Under the pieces are notes generated by a model. That model searched no databases. It was given only the letters and a program-made list of their open reading frames with translations, and had not been told where the DNA came from. This document shows, piece after piece, positions 41,495 through 49,648 of a stretch of 64,000 bases of DNA. The stretch is from Janthinobacterium tructae (GTDB lineage: Bacteria > Pseudomonadota > Gammaproteobacteria > Burkholderiales > Burkholderiaceae_D), in NCBI RefSeq assembly GCF_006517255.1, contig NZ_CP041185.1, positions 1,922,001-1,986,000 of the forward strand. Direction: 5' to 3'. Both the position numbers and the translations under genes were made by a program. The first letter of the stretch is position 1. The number at the start of each line of letters is the position of its first letter.

Positions 41495-42685
41495 CTAAAA
41501 CGCGTCGCCTGGAATGCGCACGACACCTTCCATCAGCACGCGTGCGCTGCGGCTCATGATGGCTTTGGTGACGCTCCATGCGCCATCGACCAGCGCCGCT
41601 TCCGCGCCCACCATCAGGGTGCCGGACGGGTGGCCGAAACGCACGCTGGTTTTTTCGCCGCCGCCCGCCGCCAGATTCACCAGGGTGCCGGGAATGGCAG
41701 CAGCCGTGCCGATGGCGACAGCGGCCGTGCCCATCATGGCGTGGTGCAGCTTGCCCATCGACATGGCGCGCACCAGCAGGTCGATCTCGCCCGCTGCCAC
41801 CTGCTTGCCGCTGGACGAGACATAGCTGGCCGGTTTGGCGACAAAAGCCACTTTCGGCGTGTGCTGGCGCTTCGCCGCTTCATCCAGGTGGGCAATGAGA
41901 CCCATGCGCAGGGCGCCATGCGCGCGGATGGTCTCGAAACGGGCCAGCGCGGCCGGATCGCCATTGATGGCGTCCTGCAGTTCCGTGCCCGTGTAACCGA
42001 TGGCCTGCGCATCGACAAAAATCGTCGGGATGCCGGCATTGATCATCGTGACTTTCAAGGTGCCGATGCCGGGCACGTCGAGCTCATCGACCAGGTTGCC
42101 AGTGGGGAACATAGCGCCACCGCCACCCTCTTCCTCCGCGGCCGGATCGAGGAATTCCAGTTTCACTTCGGCGGCCGGGAAGGTCACGCCATCGAGCTCG
42201 AAGTCGCCCGTTTCCTGCACCTCGCCATGCGTCACGGGGACGTGGGCGATGATGGTCTTGCCGATATTGGCTTGCCAGATGCGCACCGTGGCGACACCAT
42301 TTTCAGGCACGCGCGCGGCGTCCACCAGGCCGCTGGCAATGGCGAACGAGCCGACTGCCGCCGACAGGTTGCCGCAATTGCCGCTCCAGTCGACAAACGG
42401 CTTGTCGATGGAAACCTGGCCGAACAGATAATCGACATCGTGCTCCGGCTTGCTACTTTTTGCCAGGATCACCGTCTTGCTGGTGCTCGAGGTGGCGCCG
42501 CCCATGCCGTCGATCTGCTTGCCGTACGGGTCCGGGCTGCCGATCACGCGCAGCAGCAGCGCATCGCGCGCCGCGCCCGGCACTTGCGCGCTGGCGGGCA
42601 AATCCTGCAGGCGGAAAAACACGCCCTTGCTGGTGCCGCCACGCATGTAGGTGGCGGAAATTTTGATTTGGGGGGTGTGGCTCAT
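41495..42685 (-). CDS. prpF: 2-Methylaconitate cis-trans isomerase PrpF
   Basis: 396 residues. PrpF isomerizes the 2-methylaconitate released by AcnD so that it can be hydrated to 2-methylisocitrate. The diapimerase-like fold is recognisable from IKISATYMRGGTSKGVFF at the start, DGMGGATSSTSKTVIL near 59 and FVDWSGNCGNLSAAVG near 96, where the conserved Ser/Cys active-site residues reside. ATG 42685 has CAGGAGTGAC ahead. A REP/BIME-like repeat pair occupies the 119-base gap to acnD, and 102 bases separate it from prpE. Presence of prpF always goes with acnD in place of prpD. Confidence 0.95.
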   Translation of the reverse strand: MSHTPQIKISATYMRGGTSKGVFFRLQDLPASAQVPGAARDALLLRVIGSPDPYGKQIDGMGGATSSTSKTVILAKSSKPEHDVDYLFGQVSIDKPFVDWSGNCGNLSAAVGSFAIASGLVDAARVPENGVATVRIWQANIGKTIIAHVPVTHGEVQETGDFELDGVTFPAAEVKLEFLDPAAEEEGGGGAMFPTGNLVDELDVPGIGTLKVTMINAGIPTIFVDAQAIGYTGTELQDAINGDPAALARFETIRAHGALRMGLIAHLDEAAKRQHTPKVAFVAKPASYVSSSGKQVAAGEIDLLVRAMSMGKLHHAMMGTAAVAIGTAAAIPGTLVNLAAGGGEKTSVRFGHPSGTLMVGAEAALVDGAWSVTKAIMSRSARVLMEGVVRIPGDAF

Positions 42686-42702
42686 GTCACTCCTGGAAAG
42701 AG

Positions 42703-42801
42703 GTAGGTCGGATTAGCGGGGCAGCGCCACGCGTAATCCGACACATTGTTGGCGGGTTTTTCGCAAATATTGTCGGATTACGCTACGCTAATCCGACCTA
42801 C
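42703..42801. repeat. REP/BIME-like paired palindromic element, locus B, inside the prp operon
   Basis: Two units of the same repeat as at 16313-16415, here arranged GTAGGTCGGATTAGC..GCGTAATCCGACA then TGTCGGATTACGC..GCTAATCCGACCTAC, with a 30-bp spacer. It lies four bases from the acnD stop and ahead of prpF, so it is transcribed within the operon and could fold into a stable hairpin that affects mRNA decay or distal expression. Confidence 0.85.
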
Positions 42802-42804
42802 CCG

Positions 42805-45411
42805 TCAGGCTGCCTTGGACGACTCGAGGAAATCCTGGGCGAAGCGCTGAAGCACGCCGCCCGCCTCGTAGATCGACACCTCTTCCGCCGTATCGAGGCG
42901 GCAGGTGACGGGCACTTCGAGCGTTTCGCCGTTCTTGCGGTGAACGAGCAGGGTCAAAGTGGAGCGCGGCGTGCGCTCGCCCACGACGTCGTAGGTTTCA
43001 CTGCCATCGAGGCCCAGGGTCTTGCGGTTCACGCCAGGCAGGAACTCCAGCGGCAGCACGCCCATGCCCACCAGATTGGTGCGGTGGATGCGCTCGAAGC
43101 CTTCGGCCACGATGGCTTCCACGCCAGCCAGGCGCACGCCCTTGGCGGCCCAGTCGCGCGAGGAACCCTGGCCGTAGTCGGCGCCGGCGATGATGATCAG
43201 GGGCTGCTTGCGCTCCATGTACACCTCGATGGCTTCCCACATGCGCGAAATCGTGCCTTCCGGCTCGATGCGCGTGAGCGAACCGGCTTTGACTTTGCCA
43301 TCCTCGATGACCATTTCGTTCTTCAGGGTCGGATTGGCAAACGTGGCGCGCTGCGCCGTCAGATGGTCGCCCCGGTGCGTGGCGTAGGAATTGAAGTCTT
43401 CCTCCGGCAAACCCATCTTCGCCAGATACTCGCCCGCCGCGCTATCGAGCATGATGGCGTTCGATGGCGACAAATGATCGGTCGTGATGTTGTCGCCCAG
43501 GACGGCCAGCGGACGCATGCCTTTCAATGGGCGTGCGCCAGCCAGCGCGCCTTCCCAGTATGGCGGACGGCGGATATACGTCGTCTGCGGACGCCAGTCG
43601 TACAGGGGGCTGACCTTGATGCCGTCGTCCACCTGCGCGGCAAACATCGGGATGTACACCTTGCGGAACTGCTCCGGCTTGACGCTGGAAGCGACGATGG
43701 CGTCGATTTCCTCGTCGGATGGCCAGATATCCTTCAACTGGATGGCCTTGCCGTCCGGGGCGATGCCCAGCACGTCCTTCTCGATATCGAAGCGGATGGT
43801 GCCGGCGATCGCGTAGGCCACCACCAGCGGCGGCGAGGCGAGGAAAGCCTGTTTCGCGTACGGGTGGATGCGCCCGTCGAAATTGCGGTTGCCCGACAGG
43901 ACAGCCGTGGCGTACAGGTCGCGCGACACCACTTCTTCCTGGATGACAGGATCGAGCGCGCCCGACATGCCGTTGCACGAGGTGCAGGCAAACGCCACGA
44001 CGCCGAAGCCCAATGTTTCAAGCTCGGTCATCAGGCCCGCTTCCTGCAGGTACAGCTCCACCGTTTTCGAGCCCGGTGCCAGCGACGATTTGACCCAAGG
44101 TTTACGGGTCAGGCCCAGGCGGTTCGCATTGCGCGCGATCAGGCCGGCGGCGATCATGTTGCGCGGATTGTTCGTGTTGGTGCAGCTGGTGATGGCGGCG
44201 ATGATGACGGCGCCGTCCGGCATCTTGCCCGGCTCGTTTTCCACCACCCCGGAAATGCCGCGCGCGGCCAGTTCCGACGTCGGCACGCGGTTGTGCGGAT
44301 TCGACGGCCCGGCGATATTGCGCACCACGGACGACAGATCGAACGTCAGCACGCGCTCGTACTCGGCGTCGACCAGGCTGTCGGCCCACAGGCCGGTCTC
44401 TTTGGCGTACAGCTCCACCAGCTTCACCAGTTCGTCGTCGCGGCCCGTCAGTTTCAGATACTTGATGGTTTGTGCGTCGATGTAGAACATCGCGGCCGTG
44501 GCGCCGAATTCCGGCGCCATGTTGGAAATCGTGGCGCGGTCGCCCAAGGTCAGGTGCGAAGCGCCTTCGCCAAAGAATTCCAGGTAGGACGAGACGACCT
44601 TCTGCTTGCGCAAAAATTCCGTCAGCGCCAGCACGGTATCGGTGGCCGTGATGCCCGGCTGTGGTTTACCCGTCAGCTTGACGCCGATGATGTCGGGCAG
44701 GCGCATCCACGAAGCGCGGCCCAGCATCACGCTTTCCGCTTCCAGGCCACCGACGCCGATGGCGATCACGCCCAGCGCGTCGACCATGGGCGTGTGCGAA
44801 TCCGTGCCGACCAGGGTGTCGGGATAGGCCACGCCATTTTGTACCTGGATCACGGGCGACATGCGCTCGAGGTTAATCTGGTGCAGGATGCCGTTGCCTG
44901 GCGGGATCACGTCGACATTTTTAAAGGCTTTCTTGGTCCAGTCGATGAAGTCAAAGCGGTCTTCATTGCGGCGGTCTTCGATGGCGCGGTTCTTGGCGAA
45001 GGCGTCGGGATCGAAGCCGCCGCATTCGACGGCCAGCGAATGGTCGACCACCAGCTGCGTCGGGACGACGGGGTTGACCAGGGCCGGGTCGCCGCCCTGG
45101 GCCGCGATGGCGTCGCGCAGGCCGGCCAGGTCGACCAGGGCCGTCTGGCCCAGGATGTCATGGCAGACGACGCGCGCGGGGAACCATGGAAAGTCCAGGT
45201 CGCGGCGGCGCTCGATGAACTGGCTCAGCGACGCGTTCAGGGTGGCAGGGTCGCAGCGGCGCACGAGGTTTTCGGCCAGCACGCGCGAGGTATACGGCAA
45301 GGTGGCGTAGGCGCCTGGCTGGATCGCATCGACGGCGGCGCGCGTGTCGAAGTAGTCTAGCTGGGTGCCCGGCAAGGATTTGCGGTGCAGCGTATTCATA
45401 TTGGTGCTCAT
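42805..45411 (-). CDS. acnD: Fe/S-dependent 2-methylcitrate dehydratase AcnD
   Basis: 868 residues of the aconitase family. Dehydrates 2-methylcitrate to 2-methylaconitate. The [4Fe-4S] ligands are in AAITSCTNTNNPRNM and VVAFACTSCNGMSGALDP; GADYGQGSSRDWAAKGVRLAGV near the C-terminus binds substrate. It replaces the iron-free PrpD. ATG 45411 overlaps the prpC stop (TAATG), with GGACC eight bases ahead; ATG 45399 (MNTLHRK) is an alternative that matches homologues equally well. The long open frame upstream of 45411 is the prpC reading in another frame. Confidence 0.95.
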   Translation of the reverse strand: MSTNMNTLHRKSLPGTQLDYFDTRAAVDAIQPGAYATLPYTSRVLAENLVRRCDPATLNASLSQFIERRRDLDFPWFPARVVCHDILGQTALVDLAGLRDAIAAQGGDPALVNPVVPTQLVVDHSLAVECGGFDPDAFAKNRAIEDRRNEDRFDFIDWTKKAFKNVDVIPPGNGILHQINLERMSPVIQVQNGVAYPDTLVGTDSHTPMVDALGVIAIGVGGLEAESVMLGRASWMRLPDIIGVKLTGKPQPGITATDTVLALTEFLRKQKVVSSYLEFFGEGASHLTLGDRATISNMAPEFGATAAMFYIDAQTIKYLKLTGRDDELVKLVELYAKETGLWADSLVDAEYERVLTFDLSSVVRNIAGPSNPHNRVPTSELAARGISGVVENEPGKMPDGAVIIAAITSCTNTNNPRNMIAAGLIARNANRLGLTRKPWVKSSLAPGSKTVELYLQEAGLMTELETLGFGVVAFACTSCNGMSGALDPVIQEEVVSRDLYATAVLSGNRNFDGRIHPYAKQAFLASPPLVVAYAIAGTIRFDIEKDVLGIAPDGKAIQLKDIWPSDEEIDAIVASSVKPEQFRKVYIPMFAAQVDDGIKVSPLYDWRPQTTYIRRPPYWEGALAGARPLKGMRPLAVLGDNITTDHLSPSNAIMLDSAAGEYLAKMGLPEEDFNSYATHRGDHLTAQRATFANPTLKNEMVIEDGKVKAGSLTRIEPEGTISRMWEAIEVYMERKQPLIIIAGADYGQGSSRDWAAKGVRLAGVEAIVAEGFERIHRTNLVGMGVLPLEFLPGVNRKTLGLDGSETYDVVGERTPRSTLTLLVHRKNGETLEVPVTCRLDTAEEVSIYEAGGVLQRFAQDFLESSKAA

Positions 45412-46565
45412 TATTTGCGGTCCTTGATCGGCACGAATTCCAGGTCTTCCGGGCCCACGTAGTTGGCGCTCGGGCGGATGATCTTGTTGTCGATGCGCTG
45501 TTCGATGATGTGGGCGGCCCAGCCCGAGGTGCGCGAAATGACGAACAGCGGCGTAAACATCGCCGTCGGCACGCCCATCATGTGGTACGACACGGCCGAG
45601 AACCAGTCCAGGTTCGGGAACATGTTCTTGATTTCCCACATGACCGATTCCAGGCGCTCGGCGATGTCGAACATCTTGGTGGAACCGGCTTCCAACGACA
45701 GATTGCGCGCCACTTCCTTGATGACCACATTGCGCGGGTCGGAAATCGTGTAGACGGGGTGGCCGAAGCCGATCACCACTTCCTTGTTGGCCACGCGTTC
45801 GCGGATGTCGGCTTCCGCTTCATCGGCGTTGTCGTAGCGTTTTTGAATGTCCAGCGCCACTTCGTTCGCGCCGCCGTGTTTCGGGCCGCGCAGCGCGCCG
45901 ATGGCGCCTGTGATGGCCGAATGGATGTCGGAACCCGTGCCGGCGATGACGCGGCTGGTGAAGGTCGACGCATTGAATTCGTGTTCCGCGTACAGGATCA
46001 AGGACGTGTGCATGGCTTTTTCCCACGACGCCGACGGTTTTTCGCCGTGCAGCAGGTGCAGGAAGTGGCCGCCGATCGAGTCGTCGTCCGTTTCCACTTC
46101 GATGCGCTTGCCGTTATGGCTGTAGTGGTACCAGTACAGCAGCATGGAGCCGAACGACGCCATCAGGCGGTCGGCGATGTCGCGCGCGCCAGGCGCGTTA
46201 TGGTCGTCTTTTTCCGGCAGGGTGCAGCCCAGCACGGACACGCCCGTGCGCATCACGTCCATCGGGTGGGCGGCGGCCGGCAGCGCTTCCAGGGCCGACT
46301 TGACAGCCGACGGCAAGCCGCGCAGGGATTTCAGCTTGGCTTTGTAGCCTTTCAATTCGGCGGCGGTCGGCAGCTTGCCATGCACCAGCAGGTAGGCGAT
46401 TTCCTCGAACTCGCAGCTGTCGGCCACGTCCAGGATGTCATAGCCGCGATAGTGCAAATCGTTGCCGGTCTTGCCGACCGAGCACAGCGCCGTGTTGCCG
46501 GCAGTAACGCCGGACAGGGCGACGGATTTTTTAGGCTTGAAAGTAGCGACTTGCGGTGCGGTCAT
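45411..46565 (-). CDS. prpC: 2-Methylcitrate synthase PrpC
   Basis: Condenses propionyl-CoA with oxaloacetate to 2-methylcitrate. 384 residues, the short citrate-synthase type. N-terminus [20 protein letters not shown] and [12 protein letters not shown] are diagnostic of PrpC; catalytic histidines lie in GPKHGGANE and [17 protein letters not shown] 46565 with TGGAGAACACT ahead. 75 bases after prpB, and overlapping acnD by one base, so all are on one message. Confidence 0.96.
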   Translation of the reverse strand: MTAPQVATFKPKKSVALSGVTAGNTALCSVGKTGNDLHYRGYDILDVADSCEFEEIAYLLVHGKLPTAAELKGYKAKLKSLRGLPSAVKSALEALPAAAHPMDVMRTGVSVLGCTLPEKDDHNAPGARDIADRLMASFGSMLLYWYHYSHNGKRIEVETDDDSIGGHFLHLLHGEKPSASWEKAMHTSLILYAEHEFNASTFTSRVIAGTGSDIHSAITGAIGALRGPKHGGANEVALDIQKRYDNADEAEADIRERVANKEVVIGFGHPVYTISDPRNVVIKEVARNLSLEAGSTKMFDIAERLESVMWEIKNMFPNLDWFSAVSYHMMGVPTAMFTPLFVISRTSGWAAHIIEQRIDNKIIRPSANYVGPEDLEFVPIKDRK

Positions 46566-46640
46566 AGTGTTCTCCAGAAGATGATTGTCAGTCCAGTGCG
46601 GCGGGCCTGGGCCTCCCAAGGCCCGCTCTTGTATAGGTGC

Positions 46641-47528
46641 TTACTTCTTTTGCGCGGCGAACAGCGCATCGAGCTTTTGCTCGAAGTCGTGATAATTGAT
46701 CGATTCGTACAGCTCCATGCGCGTCTGCATGGTGTCGACGACATTTTTTTGCGTGCCGTCGCGGCGCAGGGCGCGGTAGACGTTGTCGGCCGCCTTGTTC
46801 ATGGCGCGGAAAGCCGACAGCGGATACAGGGCCAGACCCACATGGGCGCTGCGCAATTCGTCCAGCGTGAACAGCGGCGTGGAACCGAATTCCGTGATGT
46901 TGGCCAGGATAGGCACATTGACGGCCTTGGCGAACGTGGCATACATGTCCAGGTCCGTGATGGCTTCCGGGAAGATCATGTCGGCGCCCGCTTCGACGCA
47001 GGCGACGGCGCGTTCCAGTGCCGCTTCCAGGCCATCGACGGCCAGCGCATCGGTGCGCGCCATGATGACAAAGTTCGGGTCCGTGCGCGCATCGACGGCC
47101 GCCTTGATGCGGTCGACCATTTCTTCCTTGCTGACGATTTCCTTGCCCGGACGGTGGCCGCAGCGCTTGGCGCCCACCTGGTCTTCGATATGCAGGCCGG
47201 CAGCGCCGAACTTGATCATCGATTTCACGGTGCGCGCCACGTTGAAGGCGGACGAACCGAAGCCCGTGTCGGCATCGACCAGCAGCGGCAAGTCGCACAC
47301 GTCGGTGATGCGGCGGATATCGGTCAGCACGTCGTCCAGGCTGGAAATGCCCAGATCGGGCAAGCCCAGCGAGCCGGCCGCGACACCGCCGCCGGACAAA
47401 TAAATGGCTTTATAACCGGCACGCTTGGCCAGCAAGGCGTGGTTGGCGTTGATGGCGCCGACGACTTGCAACGGGGATTCTTCCTGGACGGCCTTGCGGA
47501 ATGCGGCACCTGCGGAGTATTGAGTCAT
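46641..47528 (-). CDS. prpB: 2-Methylisocitrate lyase PrpB
   Basis: Cleaves 2-methylisocitrate to pyruvate and succinate, the last step of the methylcitrate cycle. 295 residues of the ICL/PEP-mutase family; active-site loop [10 protein letters not shown] with C123, metal-binding [10 protein letters not shown] near 82-91, and [13 protein letters not shown]. First gene of the operon. ATG 47528 is about 55 bases downstream of the sigma-54 start region. The operon order prpB-prpC-acnD-prpF-prpE gives a complete route from propionate to pyruvate and succinate; no prpD and no prpR are linked. Confidence 0.96.
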   Translation of the reverse strand: MTQYSAGAAFRKAVQEESPLQVVGAINANHALLAKRAGYKAIYLSGGGVAAGSLGLPDLGISSLDDVLTDIRRITDVCDLPLLVDADTGFGSSAFNVARTVKSMIKFGAAGLHIEDQVGAKRCGHRPGKEIVSKEEMVDRIKAAVDARTDPNFVIMARTDALAVDGLEAALERAVACVEAGADMIFPEAITDLDMYATFAKAVNVPILANITEFGSTPLFTLDELRSAHVGLALYPLSAFRAMNKAADNVYRALRRDGTQKNVVDTMQTRMELYESINYHDFEQKLDALFAAQKK

Positions 47529-47593
47529 GTGTTCACCTTATGGGATTCGGGTCGTCCCGAATGTTTCATGGACTTGCTATGAGCATCACTATT

Positions 47594-47608
47594 GCAAATG
47601 CCGTGCCA
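47594..47608 (-). promoter_or_regulatory. Sigma-54 (-24/-12) promoter of the prp operon
   Basis: On the minus strand: TGGCACGGCATTTGC, that is TGGCAC-N5-TTGC, an exact match to the RpoN consensus, continuing with the favoured A after TTGC. Transcription would start around 47583, leaving a ~55-base leader to prpB. Confidence 0.9.
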
Positions 47609-47730
47609 GGGCCGCGCGTCCACCCGGAAAGTACGCCGGTACGCAGTGCCATACGGGGGAAACGGCCATATATCGGCGTGGCGTGCAGTGTCACGCACGG
47701 GAACAGCGATGTCACGATTGAGATCAACGA

Positions 47731-47781
47731 TGTTTCAAATATGTTTCAATCATTCCATTTGAAACATTGAAACATGAAACA
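47731..47781. promoter_or_regulatory. Upstream activator cluster for the prp operon (candidate PrpR sites)
   Basis: Two TGTTTCAA sites (47731-47738, 47742-47749) face three mirror sites TTTGAAACA (47758), TTGAAACA (47767) and TGAAACA (47775). The cluster lies roughly 125-190 bases upstream of the -24/-12 element, the right distance for an enhancer-binding protein. PrpR, the propionate-responsive sigma-54 activator, is the obvious candidate, but its gene is not in the window. Confidence 0.7.
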
Positions 47782-47820
47782 GGCCAAACTGCCACCGGGC
47801 GGGACGCCGGGCGCGCACAT

Positions 47821-47846
47821 AAAAAAACAGCCGGCGGGCGCCGGCT
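47821..47846 (-). terminator. Intrinsic terminator of the small gene at 47871
   Basis: CAGCCGGC-GGGC-GCCGGCTG (47827-47846) is a perfect 8-bp stem. Minus-strand transcription then meets six T (47821-47826), 25 bases after the stop. It also insulates the prp activator region from that gene. Confidence 0.88.
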
Positions 47847-47870
47847 GCAGATTTGCTGGAAATGCAGGAT

Positions 47871-48119
47871 TCAAGCCAGCCGCACCAGCGGGTTGGCGAT
47901 GATGTTGTCGATCTGGCGCACGGCTTCTTCGCAGGCGGCGGCAATGGCGCCATCCTCGTCGTCGCGCACGAACTGCATGGTCGAGCCTTCAAATACTTCC
48001 AGGCCTTCCGCAGTGGCGCGTTCGATGTCGCAGCTGGCCGACCATTTGCCATCGGTGGTGGGCACGGCCAGGGGAACGATTTCCCAGCCTTTATAGTGAA
48101 TTTTAGAACTGTTTTCCAT
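47871..48119 (-). CDS. Small conserved protein with IHYKGWEI motif
   Basis: 82 residues from ATG 48119 with AAGGAGG ahead. Sequence IHYKGWEIVPLAVPTTDGKW followed by an acidic middle and EEAVRQIDNIIANPL. Likely a small alpha/beta cytoplasmic protein; function unknown. It resembles the next gene (EQYRGFTISVTPQ..ARTEVDNLLRP) in length and layout, so the two are probable tandem paralogues. It has its own intrinsic terminator. Confidence 0.7.
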   Translation of the reverse strand: MENSSKIHYKGWEIVPLAVPTTDGKWSASCDIERATAEGLEVFEGSTMQFVRDDEDGAIAAACEEAVRQIDNIIANPLVRLA

Positions 48120-48244
48120 GGGGTGCCTCCTTCGTGACTGACTCAATAGTGGAAATCGTAGCATGAAGCGCGACCGCTAGCGACGTGTTTCACGCGCCAG
48201 CGGGCGCGTCAGGCTGACTTTCAGGCTAAACGATTTACGCTGGC

Positions 48245-48481
48245 TCAAGGACGCAGCAGATTATCCACTTCCGTCCTGGCCACTTCCAGGCCAGCCGTGC
48301 AAGCCGTCTCGGGCGCCGCATAGCCGCCCAGGGTGCGGCTGCGCGTGATCGCTTGCGCCGCGCTCTCGCCCTCGCGCTGCAGGCGGTAGGTAAAATCCCA
48401 TAAATCGTCGTTGTCCTTTTGCGGGGTCACCGAAATCGTAAAACCGCGGTATTGTTCGCTGCGTGCAGTGGTATCGTTCAT
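48245..48481 (-). CDS. Small conserved protein, likely paralogue of the gene at 47871
   Basis: 78 residues from ATG 48481 (GGAGG ahead). The motif EQYRGFTISVTPQKDNDDLW aligns with IHYKGWEIVPLAVPTTDGKW of the neighbour, and both end in an amphipathic helix (GLEVARTEVDNLL). Found as small stand-alone proteins in related bacteria by my recollection; no function is assigned. 125 bases separate it from the next gene, so co-transcription is possible. Confidence 0.65.
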   Translation of the reverse strand: MNDTTARSEQYRGFTISVTPQKDNDDLWDFTYRLQREGESAAQAITRSRTLGGYAAPETACTAGLEVARTEVDNLLRP

Positions 48482-48646
48482 GAACTCCTCCTTGTAGGAT
48501 GAGGTTACCACGCTGCACGCGCCAGGGTGCGCACGACTGCCGCGCACTCCATATCTGTTTTTCGCATATCAAATGTCAATTCTCACCATTTTTTTAGCGC
48601 ACTCTGGCGATATAATGCCCTTCCCTGTCCGTACTTTGCCGCCGCG

Positions 48647-49504
48647 ATGACCCCACAAATCCAAGCTTTCTTCGACCCCGCCACCGCCACCGTCACGTAT
48701 GTCGTGTACGAGGCCGATGGCCAGGACTGCGCCATCATCGATTCCGTGCTCGACTACGACCCGAAGGCGGGCCGCACCTCGACCACCTCGGCCGACAAGG
48801 TGATCGCCTTCGTGCGCGAACACGGCTTGCAGTGCCGCTGGCTGCTGGAAACCCACGCGCATGCCGATCACCTGTCCGCCGCGCCCTACCTGCAACAGCA
48901 GCTGGGCGGCGACGTGGCCATCGGCGCGGCCATCCAGACGGTGCAGCAGGCGTTCGCCGCCGTCTACCACCAGGATGACGCCAGGGCCGACGGCTCGCAG
49001 TTCGACCAGCTGTTCGCGCCCGACCAGGTGTTTCATATCGGAAAATTGGAAGTGCGCGCGCTGCACGTGCCCGGCCACACGCCGGCCGACCTGGCTTACC
49101 AGATCGGCGATGCCGTCTTCGTCGGCGACACCCTGTTCATGCCGGACGTGGGTTCGGCCCGCTGCGACTTCCCCGGCGGCTCCGCATCCCTGCTGTATCG
49201 CTCCGTGCAGCGCCTGCTGTCACTGCCGCCGCAAACGCGGCTGTTTATGTGCCACGACTACCCGCCCAACGGCCGCGCGCCGCGCTGGGAAGTGACGGTG
49301 GCGGAACAGCGCGCCAGCAACATCCACTTGCGCGACGGCATCACGGAAGCACAGTTCGTGGCCATGCGCACGGGCCGCGACGCCACGCTGGACATGCCGA
49401 CCCTGATCCTGCCCGCCATCCAGGTCAACATCAACGCGGGCAAGCTGCCCGAGCCGGAAGACAATGGCGTGCGCTACCTCAAAATACCGCTGAACGCGAT
49501 CTGA
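48647..49504 (+). CDS. MBL-fold hydrolase, persulfide dioxygenase-like (ETHE1/Blh type)
   Basis: 285 residues from ATG 48647; the frame opens at 48527 but the shorter start aligns with the family (MTPQIQAFFDPATATVTYVVYE). The metal site THAHADHLSAA, VPGHTPADLAY, VGDTLFMPDVGSARCDFPGG and FMCHDYPPNGR are those of ETHE1/SdoA enzymes that oxidize glutathione persulfide to sulfite, rather than of glyoxalase II. This fits sulfide detoxification downstream of cysteine breakdown. A TATAAT at 48611-48616 may be its -10. No BigR-type regulator is linked. Confidence 0.88.
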   Translation: MTPQIQAFFDPATATVTYVVYEADGQDCAIIDSVLDYDPKAGRTSTTSADKVIAFVREHGLQCRWLLETHAHADHLSAAPYLQQQLGGDVAIGAAIQTVQQAFAAVYHQDDARADGSQFDQLFAPDQVFHIGKLEVRALHVPGHTPADLAYQIGDAVFVGDTLFMPDVGSARCDFPGGSASLLYRSVQRLLSLPPQTRLFMCHDYPPNGRAPRWEVTVAEQRASNIHLRDGITEAQFVAMRTGRDATLDMPTLILPAIQVNINAGKLPEPEDNGVRYLKIPLNAI

Positions 49505-49560
49505 TTGCCTCGGGCACACCCCGCCCCTCGCACCGCCTTTCTTGACACCACGCAAGTTCC

Positions 49561-49599
49561 AGCTCAGGCAATCCGCATACAGTGCAGATTGCCTGAGCT
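49561..49599. repeat. 13-bp perfect inverted repeat ahead of the Tle3-like gene
   Basis: AGCTCAGGCAATC (49561-49573) and GATTGCCTGAGCT (49587-49599) form a perfect 13-bp stem with a 13-base loop. It sits 57 bases after the metallohydrolase stop and 50 bases before the effector start. A T-run (TGTTTTTGC) follows only ~14 bases later, so it may be a weak terminator, an operator or a boundary of the inserted effector module. Confidence 0.75.
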
Positions 49600-49648
49600 T
49601 GCTTGGGCGCAGCTGTTTTTGCTTTCCTGTCCTGGATGGAGCGCCCAC

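Noticed and set aside
42940..45360. 806-codon plus-strand frame opposite acnD
   Set aside because: Shadow of acnD, whose Fe-S ligands and catalytic motifs are complete on the minus strand.
45510..47582. 690-codon plus-strand frame across prpC and prpB
   Set aside because: It spans two well-defined genes on the other strand and has no recognisable domain.
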